From: Tyto alba
Lineage: Eukaryota; Chordata; Aves; Strigiformes; Tytonidae
Direction: 5' to 3'
DNA: 64,000 bases
Assembly: GCF_018691265.1 (NCBI RefSeq)
Contig: NW_024881313.1
Coordinates: 38,867,518-38,931,517 of the forward strand
Shown: positions 50,025-62,239 of the stretch, piece by piece
Numbering within the stretch: position 1 is the stretch's first letter
Layout of the letters: each line of letters starts with the position of its first letter
Program-made: the position numbers and the translations under genes
Notes under the pieces: generated by a model
The model's database searches: none
Told to the model about the DNA's origin: nothing
What the model saw: the letters and a program-made list of their open reading frames with translations, nothing else

Positions 50025-50431
50025 CTCTGCTATGAAGACGGGCTGAGAGGGTTGGGGATGTTCAGCCTGGAGAAGGCTCCGGGGAGACCTTCGAGCAGCC
50101 TCCCAGGGCTTAAAGGGGGGACAGGAAAGGTGGGGGGCGACTCTGGATCAGGAGGGTGGGGGTAGGACAAAGTGTAATGGTTTTAAACTGAAAGAGAGTA
50201 GACTTATATTAGATATAAGGAAGAAATTCTTCCCTGTGAGGGTGGTGAAGCACTGGCACAGTTTTCCCTGAGAAGTTGTGGACGTCTTCTCCCTGGAAGG
50301 GTTCAAGGCCAGGTTGGACTGGGCTGGGAGCCCCCTGGGCTGGGGGAAGGTGTTCCTGCCTGTGGCAGGGGGGTTGGAACTGGGTGATCTTTAAGGTCCC
50401 TTCCAACTCAAACCATTCCATGTTTCTATGA
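50025..50431 (+). mobile_element. CR1 LINE, 3' fragment (relatively young)
   Basis: Begins TATGAAGACGGGCTGAGAG, then GTTGGGGATGTTCAGCCTGG. It continues through GGTGGTGAAGCACTGGCAC and AAGGTCCCTTCCAACTC to a CATGTTTCTATG tail. The RT C-terminus is recognisable but broken: CACAGTTTTCCCTGAGAAG stands where the consensus has a CAGG..TGCCC. About 400 bp, 5'-truncated. The better fit to the CR1 consensus and the higher GC than the flanks suggest a younger insertion than the others. Confidence 0.95.
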
Positions 50432-51369
50432 ACTAGTTGGATCAAGTTTCCAAAACCTGGGGATATATTTCAAGACATGGAAGGGTCAGTTTGGTTGACT
50501 GCACATGGGCATCGCACACCTTTCCAGCTATGCATGGGGATCCTACCTGGTTCCCAGCTGCCACACCAAAAGGGCACAAGCCTTTTTCTGTAGGACCTGT
50601 GTGGTAGCTTCCAGCCCCACTCGTGTGTCTTGCGTACCATGGAATCTACAGCAGAACTGGGTGCCTTGACATGGCCCGCTCAGCTGGGTAGGATTCAACC
50701 CAATACCCTGTAGAAGGCTACAGCGTAGACCTGGGCTAGCCATCCTACATTTCCCATGTGTCCAATAGAAACAAAAGGCCACAATTAGGACACGAGATAT
50801 CTGGCCTAGTTTAGACACCTGCTTCAATATGAAGTTAAGTCAAGTTATGCTCTGGACTCTATGGGTTATAAAAGAGTTATAACTCAGGTGTCAATTACGG
50901 ACATGGCAGGTGTTTAGTGAGATGAATCGCACCTTGAACTCAAGATCATGTGGTCAGGTGATAAACAGTTTGTATTCGCCTGTACCAAACCCTTTGGCCA
51001 AACAAAGACCTGGTTCTGGAGGAGCTCCAGAGAGACGTGCTGAGAGGAGAAGGGGTGGGAACCCCTTCCATGGGAAGTATAACAGGTACAAGAACAGAGA
51101 CCCAAATCCAATGATTTCCACCGTAGTCCAAGCCAGGACAGGGAGACTCTCACTGGGACATCAAATTCTGAAATGAAGATTGAGCACTGTTCCCTTCATT
51201 TTCCTCCTTGTGAGGTAGCTTTCCTCAGCTGGGGCGGGGAAACTGGTGAGAGGCAAACACAAAAGTTTAGGAATTTTGCCTAGTTTATCTTCAACAGCAT
51301 TGTAATCTTATTGATTCATCAATGTATATACTTTCCAAGCTAGGCCACCCATTAACTCGTCTCCTTTAT

Positions 51370-51500
51370 ACCACTGGCCATTGCTGAATCACCTCCTTCA
51401 GAAAGGTACTCATTCTTGATCCAGAGATGGGGAATCTACCAGTTCCCCTGGGGACATGTTAACCACCTTCGCTGGTAAGAGCTGCTAGTCTTTCTGAAGC
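51370..51500 (-). mobile_element. Possible ancient CR1 fragment
   Basis: CAGAGATGGGGAATCTACC, AGTTCCCCTGGGGACATG and TTAACCACCTTCGCTGG resemble the region of old CR1 that reads 'sequence, ATGGAGAATCCACCAC, TTAATTACCCTCACTG' on this strand. Diverged and short. Confidence 0.45.
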
Positions 51501-52596
51501 CCATCACTTGTGGCAACCGTGGCAATCATAGATCACGGTGCAAAGACTTGTGCAAAAGGAATATGGCTTTCCAGATGTGGGCCTTGCAGGTGCTTATTTT
51601 GACTCCACTGAAATCAGTGAGACCAGAATTGTGTCTAGAATAGGAAGCAAGAAGGGGAAGACAGCCAGTCCCCCATCATTTTTAATCTGGTTTTGGTTTA
51701 CTTCCTTAAAAATAATAATTAGAGGTTTCACCCACTCCCTCTAACAGACCATTTATTCCTCCTGCTGAAAAATGAGTTTGTAAGAAAATATGTTGGATCT
51801 CTCCTGGAAGTGCTTCTGCTGGGTATTCACTTTAATAAGGGTGATCTCACCAACTGGAGAGGGAGTTGGTGGTGGGGAGGAGGGGAAGGTTTGTGCCGTT
51901 TAAGGAGGCTCGTGGGGGAGGAAGGGGACATACCTCCCCTCCACCCCGTGCTGCTTTCCCCTCAGCTCCCCACCATGCTAACCTCCTTTTACTTTTGGAG
52001 CAGAAAGCTGTTGCTGCTGCTGCTGGTGTTATTGACACATATTTCAAACATGCCCGTGCAAGGGACTCGAGACACATTACATTGCACATGGTGCCCCAGG
52101 CCACAGATTCGCCTCCTTACACCGACAGCACGTTTTGCTTCATAAAGAATGTGCAGGCCTTCACCTCCAGCTATTTATCTGGTGTACTCAGAAGAAATAA
52201 GAGAGAGGGAGAAAACCCTACATGCCCATGTTGGCTGTTAACCCCGTAGTACATACCCCATAAGTGGCCAAACACTGACCTCTCTCTCCATGAGGTCTGG
52301 GCCACTGTCTGTTGATGCACCTGGACGGATGCTTGCAGTCCATTCCCCATCTTTCTGTGCACCTGCATTTAGGAAAAGGGCTTCTTGCACCTCTTTGTAA
52401 CTTCACTGACCCATTCATACAGCTCCTAGCACATGCACAGAGCTCCCAGACTCTAGTATCATCCCACTCTGGAAGAGAAAGACTATCTATCTGGTGAATA
52501 GAAGTTGCTGATACACACCTCTTTCCAGGATCAGAATAATCTTCCCTTGCTGTTAGCAACAGTTTTTTTCCTTCCTTTCTCTAAATCTTTCCATCA

Positions 52597-52635
52597 TTGT
52601 TATTATAATGATAATAACAATAATTATTACTATTA
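52597..52635 (+). repeat. AT-rich trinucleotide tract
   Basis: Mixed ATT/ATA/ATG triplets. Imperfect simple sequence. Confidence 0.7.
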
Positions 52636-53282
52636 TGCCTTGAACTTGAGTCTAAGATTAGGGCTCCCATTGTGTTAAGAGCTTGATGGAGAAATGTCGA
52701 GGATCTGATTCCTGCTGTAGGAAGCTCACTGTCTGCATTCAGGCAGGACATGAAGGGGTGAACGAAACAGAGAAAAGGGGCCAGGAATGAGGTAGGATGA
52801 GAAGCAGCAGTAAGTAGAAAATGAAGAGCAGTTAGCAGAATAGCAGGAGTCAGCACTGGTGCCTTGCCTAAGCAAACCCCGCTCCTTGTCTGTGTCCACA
52901 CATGTCAAATCTCAGCAGGGAGAAAGGGAATGCTCCCTTGTGTTTCCCAGCTGCAGAAATGTGGATTTTTTTGACACAGCAGTGGGAGAGCCTTTAGCAG
53001 CTGCACACAGGTCTGATCGCTTGTCATTGCCTCTTCACTGTTACAGCTCTGCTCCAAGTACATCAAATGCCCAGAAAAAAACCCTTCCTCTATGGCAAAA
53101 TCAGGGTGGAGAGCTTTCCACCTCAAAACCCCTACATTATTCTTACCTTGAGAAAAGATATATATGCAGTTGTGTCCCTTTTGGAGGCTGGAAAGATGCC
53201 AGGGATCTGGGGCAAGGAGTTGCTAACATCGTGCCATACTAATAATTCTTCATTTCACCCACCTTTTTTTCTGTCTCTTTAG

Positions 53283-53402
53283 ATTAGATTTGAAGCGCTT
53301 CAGGGCAGGGACTGTCTCTCGCTGTATGCGCATACGGGGCTTAGGACAAGGAGCCTTTCAACTTCCTTGGAACTGGTAACTGCTAATGTATTGCAATTAA
53401 TA
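53283..53402 (+). repeat. Ancient amniote retroposon 3' tail, second copy
   Basis: GAAGCGCTTCAGGGCAGGG, ACTGTCTCTCGCTG, GGGGCTTAGGACAAGGAGCC and a terminal AATTAATAAATAAT match the pattern 'GGGCAGGGACTGTCTC .. TAGCACAATGGGGCC .. TAATACAAATAATAAA' of the element at 15236-15350. Confidence 0.6.
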
Positions 53403-53550
53403 AATAATTGGAAAGATCTTGAAATGTGAGATGTGAAATGACAACAGAATGACTGAGAGGGGCTGGAAGGGTTCTAAAATTTTTTTTGAAAGCTTTTTGT
53501 TTTGGTAAATAGTAAAAAAATGAACACATTTCCTGGCTGTATACAGGAAA

Positions 53551-53690
53551 AAAAAAAAAAAAAAAAACAAACCAGAAACAAAAAAACCCCAAACAACAAC
53601 AACAAAAAAACCCAACAAAACAACAACAAACAAAACAAAACAAAACAAAACAAACAAAAAAAAAAAAAACCAAACCAAACCAAACCACTA
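53551..53690 (+). repeat. A-rich simple sequence with AAAAC units
   Basis: A-run, then AAC/AAAAC/CCAAA units and a second A-run. The opposite strand is T-rich and gives spurious Phe/Leu/Cys-rich open frames that are not membrane proteins. Confidence 0.9.
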
Positions 53691-53848
53691 ACACCTCTAC
53701 CTGAACTGTGACACAGGAGCACTTAACTACGGTATAGGTCAGGGAGGGTAAAAGAAAAGTCTGTCCAGGTGGAGAGTGGCATGAGAAGTTTAGGTAAAGT
53801 GAATGTAATTCCCTAAGTGAACATCTTTGCTCTTACAGAAAAATGACA

Positions 53849-53904
53849 ATGTAGGTGAAATCCCATGGGATAGGTTAAAAATGCCCATGGGATTTCACCT
53901 ACAT
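53849..53904. repeat. Perfect 21-bp hairpin with 14-nt loop
   Basis: Arms 53849-53869 and 53884-53904 are exact reverse complements; each begins or ends with the ATGTAGGTGAAATCC / GGATTTCACCTACAT half. Outside, TGACA/TGTCA continues the pairing after a 3-nt bulge. The GGTGAAATCC terminus resembles that of a palindromic amniote repeat (GGTGAAATCC ... GGATTTCACC), so it is probably a compact MITE relic, though perfect arms in an old relic are unusual. A small-RNA hairpin is an alternative with no direct support. Confidence 0.8.
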
Positions 53905-53999
53905 GACTGTCAGAATTTCACCATGCCCATGAATCTCAGACTCACTGCATTTCTACGTGCACTAGTGCTAAGAGAATGAGAGTAACCAATAAATAATTG

Positions 54000-56520
54000 T
54001 TTAATGTGTTGTTAGAGAATATATAGAGATATTCACACACACTCACACAAACATACATTTATAGTCCCTAATATATTAAATCATACGTAGATAAACAAGG
54101 AGATAAAGAATGAAGAGAATCTAGGATATTTTTGGATAACTGCTGTTAACATTTGTAATAAATCTTGAAGTGATGATGGAAAACAAGAGAATGCCAAATA
54201 GGTTAGGAATCTACTGTGTTGTTAAAGAGCAAATGGATAACTGTAAATCTGTTATCTGGCCCAAAAGGGAAATGGATGATACAAGACTGAACCCATAGAG
54301 AATGAAAGAGTTGTAATATAATTAGTGGTAGTAACCACAGTTATATGGAAAATTAATTTCATGCATTTTTTAATTGAGATTGTTAAACATAGGTGATAAA
54401 AGTAATTCTGTTGATATAGCATTCTTGTCAGAATATAAAGAAAAAGTGAATAAAGAATTCAAAGTGGTAATATATAGGAGCAATATAGTACACAATAAAT
54501 AGATGCAGATGCAGAGATGACAGCTCTACAGTATCATTCTTCTAGGCAGTCATCATCAGATGGGGCTGTTTCTAACTGAAACTCTCTGAGATCATCTCAG
54601 TGCTATTTAACTTCCTTACCAACAGCCCCCCAAAAACTCCATCTCATCGTTATTGAAAATGTCTGTAGGATACTGAAGCACTGGGGGAGTGAGAGTGAAA
54701 GATATGGACAAGGCAGCAACACGAAGTGAGGGATCAGGACGTGTCCCTCTAAAGCCACCTTCATGCTCTAGATGCCAAGTCAGGCTTCCAGGAGTGACAT
54801 AAGCTGTGTTGAGGCTCCAAAAGGATGCAGGCGTTTGGGGACTGACCCCATGATGTGAATGCTCAGCACAGCAGGTCTGGATGAGAAAATGAGGACAGAG
54901 AAGGAGAGTATAACCTCTACACCCAGAACTGGCGGGGACACTAAAGAAATACCACATCTAGATGTACTGAAAAGCTGGAGAAGGACCAGAGAAGCAGGAA
55001 GACATCTAACTTTGAGAGGAATGACTGATTCATACCATCTGCAGTCCATAGCTGCTACATCATTCCTCCCTTTACAGACAATGAAGAAAGCGGACACAGG
55101 ATTGAAGCCAATCACATACAGGAGATGTTTTGAATATTACCAAAGCTTTTTTCTGGTGACTCAGTGAAGAGCTAGAGTTTTGGCCCTAGATATTCAATAC
55201 TTTCTTGATCTCTGATGCCATAGTGTGTTCTGATAAGCTCCTTTAAGGTCTAAGAATAGTGGTCTGGGTGAGAACTACTGGAATTTTAGGAAATGCCACC
55301 TTGAACAGCATTCTGAATGCTCTAGCTCAAACACAAGTTATTAGATCTGACAAAGGAGTGACCAGGTGTAGCTCTCAGACATCATGGTCATAATGGTCCT
55401 GAAGAAACAGAATCATACCAAGATTTCCCTGAAGTCTTCCCACCCACGTAGTGACTCAGCCTCCTTATTGTTTTAGGTAAGGAATCTGACACGATCAGGC
55501 CCAAGACGATCCATGGCTTCAGGCCATAAAGTCCCCTATCACCAAGTGCTATAAAATTCTCTGATCAGAGGAGCATTCACCACAAGCCCTCAAAGGGCTG
55601 AGTACCAAGATCTGCCTTAGACAATGGGATGTAATATATCTACAACCATATAAATAGCTAGTTGGATGAGAGTTGGATAAGATCATGGCTTTACAATGCT
55701 GCCCCTCCTGCTTTTAACCCATCCCAGCATTGGCTGAAACCAGGATGTGGCAAGCCTCAAAGGGATTTATGCCTTGAAATTACCAGCCTTCTTCAGCCTT
55801 ACAGGAATAAGGATGTTGATTCTCACCAGCAAATTGCTCCCACTCAGCACTGGCTTTCCTTGTTGATCCTTTTAGCACCACCTTTTTGTTTAGAGCATCT
55901 AATCACTTATCAGCAAAGGTCTTAAACTAAAAACGCTGTTTGGAAACATCTCAGTTGTGGCCCTTTCATTCCATTGTCCTGCAGCATCCTGCTCGAGAAA
56001 GGCTTTTGAACCCCAGACTCTCCCTGTAAGTGATACTCTACTCACTTTGGGTCATCATTGTGAAAGACACCCTGTGCTAGCAGAAGAAAAGGAATTGCCT
56101 TGCTGCAATTTCTATGCTGCTTGCTGTGACAGGACAGAAATGTCTCTTCGGTACCCAGAATTTGGTTGGCGCCAGAGCTCTGGGAACAGACTAAAAGGCG
56201 TGGGTTGTTTTGGGATGAATCATGTTTTTAATCATCAAACACTGCCAATCAGAACTGCAGCAGATTTTCCCCAGTTTTTTTGTTTTACCTTAAGAATGGT
56301 AATTTCAGGCTCACAACTCTGGATTAAGCACAGATAGGAACTTCACAAGCACTGACTAACGAAACCTCACAGCCCTCTTGTTTGAGATGGAAAACCTTCA
56401 ACAACAAAAGATTAGGTGATTTATGAACCTGTCCTTAATGGAGCTGACATTAGATTTGAGATAACAATCCTTCCAGCGTGCACATGGATCAATTATATCA
56501 GTGACTAACTTTAATTAGAA
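54000..56520. other. Intron 1 stretch, little recognised
   Basis: 54000-54500 is very AT-rich. A CACACACTCACACA run lies at 54034-54050. 55950-56520 is less AT-rich and has TTGGCGCCAG and AAAGGCGTGG near 56166-56202 and TTAATTAG near 56512, a possible but weak regulatory stretch. No exon recognised. Confidence 0.45.
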
Positions 56521-56524
56521 GAGA

Positions 56525-56690
56525 AGATGGCGTAGTTATTAAGGCATGGATAGAGGATTGTGGGTTCAATACCTCATTGCACAAAAGATCCCCTGTGGAC
56601 TTGAGGCAAATCAGGCATTTTGGTTTGCCTTAATTTCCCATCTGTGAAGTGGGAATAATATTACCATACACACTCATGAAAATAGCCACG
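56525..56690 (+). repeat. MIR-like SINE with tRNA-type head
   Basis: GATGGCGTAGTTATTAAGGC and GGATTGTGGGTTCAATACC preserve the A-box region and the B-box (GGTTCAATACC) of a tRNA-derived promoter. GCCTTAATTTCCCATC, TGTGAAGTGGGAATAATATT is the MIR core. The best-preserved SINE in the window, but too diverged to be a tRNA gene or an active element. Confidence 0.7.
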
Positions 56691-56699
56691 TATTTAAGG

Positions 56700-59600
56700 A
56701 ATTAAAGACAAAGGCCATTAACACTTAGATGATGGATTATTAATAAATGAGCTACATTGCAGTGGTAAACTGAGTCTCATGCCAGCTACAGGAACACAGG
56801 AACAGAAGGTAGCTGATGGATCACTGAATGTATTTTCTTCTAGACGGGCTGCAAAGATGCAAATCAGGTCTCTGTCTATGTCCTGCTGTTTAACAGTAAG
56901 TATGACAGAGCGTGCAAACCTGATTTACAAGTCACTGTAGCACCTGTGAAGGCCATTTTGGGTGGGAGAGGCTTCATTTCTATTTCTATATAGGAACCCC
57001 CCTAATTCATCCATAAAGTTTTCTCCTTGCAGTCTTCGGAATAACACCAAACGCTTTTGTTTTCTGCAGTTCCAGTAAAGCCTTGTCTAATCACTAGTGG
57101 GATTTTTTTTTCAACCTTTCAACCCACTTTTCTAGGTAGGTCAGATGGTGGGAAGCTGGAAATTTCCTTCTCTCACTCCTAGATTGCCTACATTTATTCA
57201 CAATTTACTCAGTGCACCAGCCGAGCTATGGATCAATGGGACATAAGCAAGTATATAGGGACAGGATGTCCCAGGTGCTTAAACATGTGTCAAAGTGTTT
57301 GGCTAAACCAAAGTTTTCATAATGATTAGATCTAATGCAATAGAAGTGAGTAATCCCACACATGATCCAGGTTTTCATGTGTTAGATGCTGTAACATTGG
57401 ACCATATCCTGAAGAAATTGTTGTGTTTTAAATTAAGACTTTCAAAATTTAGAAGCATAAAAAATCTTCAAATGTTTTAAAAAAAACCCCAAACCCAGCA
57501 AATCACATAGACCCCTTTCAGGTAAAACTTATAATAAATCTATGATCAATTCTACTTTACCAACAAAAGCACGATTCTGTAGCTTGAGTTAGGAAATGAG
57601 AGTACCAAGGTGGAATATTTGTGTCTTTGCACAATGGATATTTTAACTGGTATGTTTTCACCTATTCTTTATATTACAGTATCTTCTTGAATAATGGCAA
57701 ACAGGCCAAATTCAGCTTGAAAAGCACAAGTAGATAGGAAGTTCAGATGAACCCAGAGAAGAAGCAGCCCACAGCTGTCTAAGATCTGGTACTCACAGAA
57801 CTGAAGGCAAAAGTCCTGACCAGACATTAGCCTTCAAGACAAACATACAAATACAATGCAGATAAGAGTCCTGAACTCTCATATTCACTTTAACTCTCCT
57901 CAATCACTGTTGCATACTTTTAGTTTCTTCTTCTATCAGCTCCCTTTCAAAACCAGTTGGGAGCTTCTGTTTCTATTTATTTTAAAGGTTACATGAGAAG
58001 AAAGTGTTGGGCAGTTGAGTCAAGCACCATATTTTTTGAGAGTGTCAATCTTCAGGTTGCTTTTTCAGCTATGTCTTCTCTTTTTCACAGGGAGAGGTAA
58101 GAAATCATGTGGTCAAGCTGTCCCTTTGGAAAAAGCCTGGATTCAGGTGGCCACAACTGTCACATACACTGTCCCAGGAGAAACAAGTCCAGAACAGACT
58201 GTCCTCATCTGACCCAGGAGCTCAGCTCCTGAAGAATGGTAAAAGAAAAGCATTTTGCATGTTCCCTTCTTCACAAGCACATAATTTCAACTTGTTCTGA
58301 GTGAAAGCAGTGTTTCCTGGCAAGAGTTGGCTTCAGAGCTTTATCAGAGCCTTGGATAAAATAAAGCAGGATCTTGGTCATCTTTTTACACCCTGAGTCC
58401 CATGCAGAGCTTCTGCCAACTAACTGCTCTTGGGTACCCATAGAGCGGAGACAAGATCAACTTAACGCACAATCAAGATTCAGGGATTTGATCAAAGTGA
58501 GGAGATAAGAATCACAAAGGCCAACTTTATGACTCTGTTACTGATAAGGTGACAGAGCAGGGACTAATCTAGATACTAGCATAATTGATAATAACCTTGG
58601 AGCTTCTCAGAGTTGTTTAATGACCCAGGAATCTGGGGAATGCTGTTGCATGGCAGAATTCCTGCCATGTGCCTAACTCAATCTCTACCTCGGGCTGTGA
58701 GAGGAGGCATTAGGTCAGTTAGATTGGATTGATAGGCCAATACTGAGCAAAAGGATTACTTCAGACCCAAATTTTGGTGTCTGAGATCTTGGCTCCTGGT
58801 GTACCCCAGATCCTGATATACAACATCACAAAGGTGAAGAAAAAAAAAATATATATCTTGGATAATTCAGCAACTGGGAGGCAATCCAAATTCACTAGGC
58901 AAATTTGCTTATATGAGCTAGGAACCTTCATGTCACGCCTCAACCTGGAATCAATCATATTTCAGTAGCTATGGTAAAATATGCAAACAGTGACTTCCAG
59001 CTGAGACAAGTTCAGCGCAGCTCAGCCAACGGGGTGGAGGCTCCATTTTTGACTCACCTAATAGAGTTACAGCTTAAGGACCATGAGGGTCTTTGTGCAA
59101 TGTGCACATGAACCATGAAGTCCAGCCAATGCTGGGAGAAGGGGTGGGGAGGATCCACTCGTGTATTTGGCTGCCAGCTGGATGGGAATTGTGAGATTCT
59201 GCTCCCAAGCTTGTCTCAGCTGGAAGGAACTCACTGCAGATATAATTCATCCAGACTCTGTCCTCTGCAGATTTTTGTATAAATCTCATCTGAAAGCATT
59301 TTGGAGCAGTACATAATGTAACATGACAACACTGCTGAAATCCAGTGATCTCTATCAGCTCTGAGGGAAGACAGATCCTCAGGTAGTGTCAAACAGCAGC
59401 ACCCTTGGGCTCTCAGAAAACTAGGACTCAGGTCCTTAAAGGCTTTTAGCAGCCAGTCTGTCTCTAAAGATACTTACCCCATTTCAACTGTGATGACAAA
59501 ACCCTTCCTCCTTCCTACCAGCTGCATACCTGTGCATTTACACAGCTAACACCATACTGGAACTTCAGCATAGTCTTGGGGACTTCAAAGATGAGTTTGT

Positions 59601-60222
59601 AAGATACATATTTCCTTCTTCTATCTTGTCAAGTCAATCAATAAACTCTGACTCTTTACGCCCTATATATACATTCCTTTGGCCATTTTACATGTCCTGT
59701 GAGGAGCCTCTTCTTTAACACCAACTCTTTGATTTCATGAGCCTGCTGGTTGCCCAACTTTTCAATGGGGTGCTAAAGAGAGAAGTAGCACTGTGCTTAA
59801 ATAGTGTTGATCCTGACAGTCTTTTTACATCCGCCCTTTCAGACTCTGTAAGACTGGGAAGTTGAAAAAATCACCATCTCTCACTGAACTTGTGTCTAAA
59901 GGAGGGGAATATTTAGGTCCTACTCTAGCAAGTAGTAGGAGACCACTCCTTCACTTCATCTTCATTTATAAAAATCTAAAGTAAAGTATTGACCTTAGCC
60001 TGAGGTGTCTGACAAATTATTATCCATTTTCATACACTCTGGACCTTCTCAAATGCTCACTTGCAGCTCACATAGGACTCATCTTACCTAAAATGAAGAT
60101 AGCTAGTTTCACCTACTCATCCAGTTCCTACTATATCTGACAGAAGGAAAGGCACCTTCAGCAAACAATTCAACCTACCACATCTAAGTTATGATAACCT
60201 AAGTGAGAGAAATCCCATTTGT
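56700..60222. other. Intron 1 stretch, little recognised
   Basis: AT-rich, no exon. A weak GTGCTTAAACATGTGTC relic at 57275-57291 belongs with the GCTTAAG family. An 8-bp stem (CATGGCAG / CTGCCATG, 5-nt loop) lies at about 58650-58670. Otherwise I see nothing. Confidence 0.5.
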
Positions 60223-61318
60223 GGAATCATAGAATGGTTTGGGTTGGAAGAGACCTTTAGAGATCAATCTAGTGTAACCCCCTGCAATGATCAGAGACAT
60301 TTTCCACTAGATCAGGTTGCTCAAAGTCTCATCCAACCTGAGCTTAATGTTTCCAGGGATGGGGCACCTACCACTCTCTTAGCAACCTGTTCCAGTGTTT
60401 CATCACCCTCATATAAAAAATTTCTTCTTTATATCTAGTCTGATTCTGCCTTCCTTCAGTTTTAAACCATGTCTTATTGCAACAGGCCCTGATAAAAAGT
60501 CTCTCTCCATCTTTCTTACAGGGCCCCTCTAAGTACTGAAAGGTCACAATTAGGACTGCCCAGAGCCTTCTCTTCTCCAGGCTGAACAACCCCAACTCTC
60601 TCATCTTATCTTCATAGGAGAGGTGTTCCATCCCTCTGTTCAATTTTGTAACATCCTCTGGACCCCCTCAAGCAGGCTCCTTCTGCTGTTGGGGGCCCCC
60701 AAGCTGGACCCAGCACTGCAGGGGGGTCTCCCCAGAGCGGAGCAGAGGGGGAGAATCCCCTCCCTGGCCCTGCTGCCCCCCCTGCTCTGGCTGCAGCCCA
60801 GGACACGGGTGGGTTCTGGGCTGCGAGTGCACGGTGCTGGCTCACAGGCAGTTTTACATCCACCAACACCCCCAAGTCCCTCTCTGCAGGGCTGCTCTCA
60901 ATCCCTTCGTCCCCCAGCCTGCATTGGTACCAGGGGTTGCCCTGACCCAGGTGCAGGACCTTGCACTTGGCCTTCTTGAACCTCATGAGATTCTCATGGG
61001 ACCACTTCTCAAGCTTGTTCAGGTCCCTCTGGATGGCATCCCTTTCCTCAGGCTTGTTAACTGCACCACTCATCTTGGTGACATCTGCAAACTGGCTGAA
61101 GGTACACTCAATCTCACTGTGTCATCGATGAAGATATTAAGCAGTACTGGTCCCAGTATGGACCCCTGAGGGACACCCTTTGTCACTGACCTCCCTCTGG
61201 ACATTGAGACATTGACCACTACTCTTTAGATATGACCATTCAACCAATTCCTCACCCACCAAACAGTCTACCCATCAAATCCATATCTCTCCAATTTAGA
61301 GAGAAAAATGTTGTGGGG
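60223..61318 (-). mobile_element. CR1 LINE, 1.1-kb 5'-truncated and broken copy
   Basis: The longest transposon here, in reverse orientation. On the minus strand it carries, in order, reverse-transcriptase remnants ([25 protein letters not shown], then in another frame SQFADVTKM), the thumb-like [21 protein letters not shown] and [20 protein letters not shown], and after further damage [20 protein letters not shown] and MKHWNRLLREW. It ends in the avian CR1 3' UTR at 60223 (GGAATCATAGAATGGTTTGG). The catalytic FADD box reads FADV, and stops and frame changes interrupt the ORF, so it is dead. Confidence 0.95.
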
Positions 61319-61949
61319 CGACTAAATATAGTTACTTATTGGTCTAGAAGATATGTTTAATGATTAACACTGTGAAGGCACACAAACCTGGTCACAGCAA
61401 ATTATTGAAGTCGATGTGAAATTATGAGTTTATACACTTCGTTATACATGGTATACAAAGTCATGAATTGATAATTTCACCATTTTATATCTAAATATGT
61501 GAATGTCCAAGTCCTTGGGTTGAGTACACAGATTAATGCCTAGGGATTCCATACAGTCATATCCTGAATTCCAGTTCTTCAGTAACCTCTTCTATGTCTT
61601 TGGATATCTGCAACAGCTTCATCAAAGTCAGGGGAGCTATGGTGATTCACACCAGATGAAGATAAGCCCTCACTGAATTCCATTAAAAAATTACTCATTT
61701 ACCTTGGTTCCACCCAGCCATAAAATAGAATCCTCCATCACACATTCCCCATGGTGTTGCCTGGGATCATGCTAAAAAAGTGATATAATGATACTTGCAT
61801 CACTTTAAAAAAACTCCTCTATACTCTGACATTCTAAGGTATCACAAAAATTGTTTTCCCTGATATGTAACTGGTATCCCCCCTTTCTTTCCTTCTAGTT
61901 ATGCCCACTGGTACCCTGTGGAATGATTTCTCCTTGCTTTCCTTTACTA

Positions 61950-62230
61950 TATACACCTGACAAATGTTTGAGAGCTATTATCATATCATTATTTGGCCCG
62001 CATTAGTACTTGCTAATCTTTACTCATCGGCATCAGTCCTTCCAGCCCTCTGGCTCTTTGAATACCCTCCAGTTTGTCAATATGTTCCTGACATGAACAT
62101 GGGATGGAATACAGTAGTCCAGGTGCACTCGCTCTGGAGCCATATCATCGTATCAACTCAATTCAAGGGCTTAGTGCATTGGCTCATGTGGGTTCTTCTT
62201 TCCCGTCACCTTGCATTTCACACTTAGGCT
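61950..62230 (-). mobile_element. Ancient CR1 LINE fragment
   Basis: On the + strand, GACAAATGTTTGAGAGCTAT, TATCATATCATTATTTGGCC, TACTCATCGGCATCAGTCC, CCTCCAGTTTGTCAATATG, TTCCTGACATGAACATGGGA and ATACAGTAGTCCAGGTGCAC follow the order of old reptilian/avian CR1 3' coding sequence in reverse. Heavily diverged; it predates the neighbouring copy at 60223-61318. Confidence 0.75.
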
Positions 62231-62239
62231 GAAGGATGC

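Noticed and set aside
53383..53722. Phe/Cys/Leu-rich open frames that look like membrane proteins
   Set aside because: Translation of the T-rich complement of an A-rich simple repeat.
54541..54580. ATCAGATGGGGCT, looked at as the end of WNT3A exon 1 in reverse
   Set aside because: The minus-strand reading gives a stop and no YPIWW; there is no signal peptide frame above it.
56525..56600. Possible tRNA gene
   Set aside because: A B-box-like GGTTCAATACC is present but the cloverleaf does not close; the downstream core shows it is a MIR-type SINE.
60612..61073. 153-codon open frame, partly protein-like
   Set aside because: It is CR1 reverse-transcriptase remnant running into frame-shifted CR1 sequence, not a host gene.
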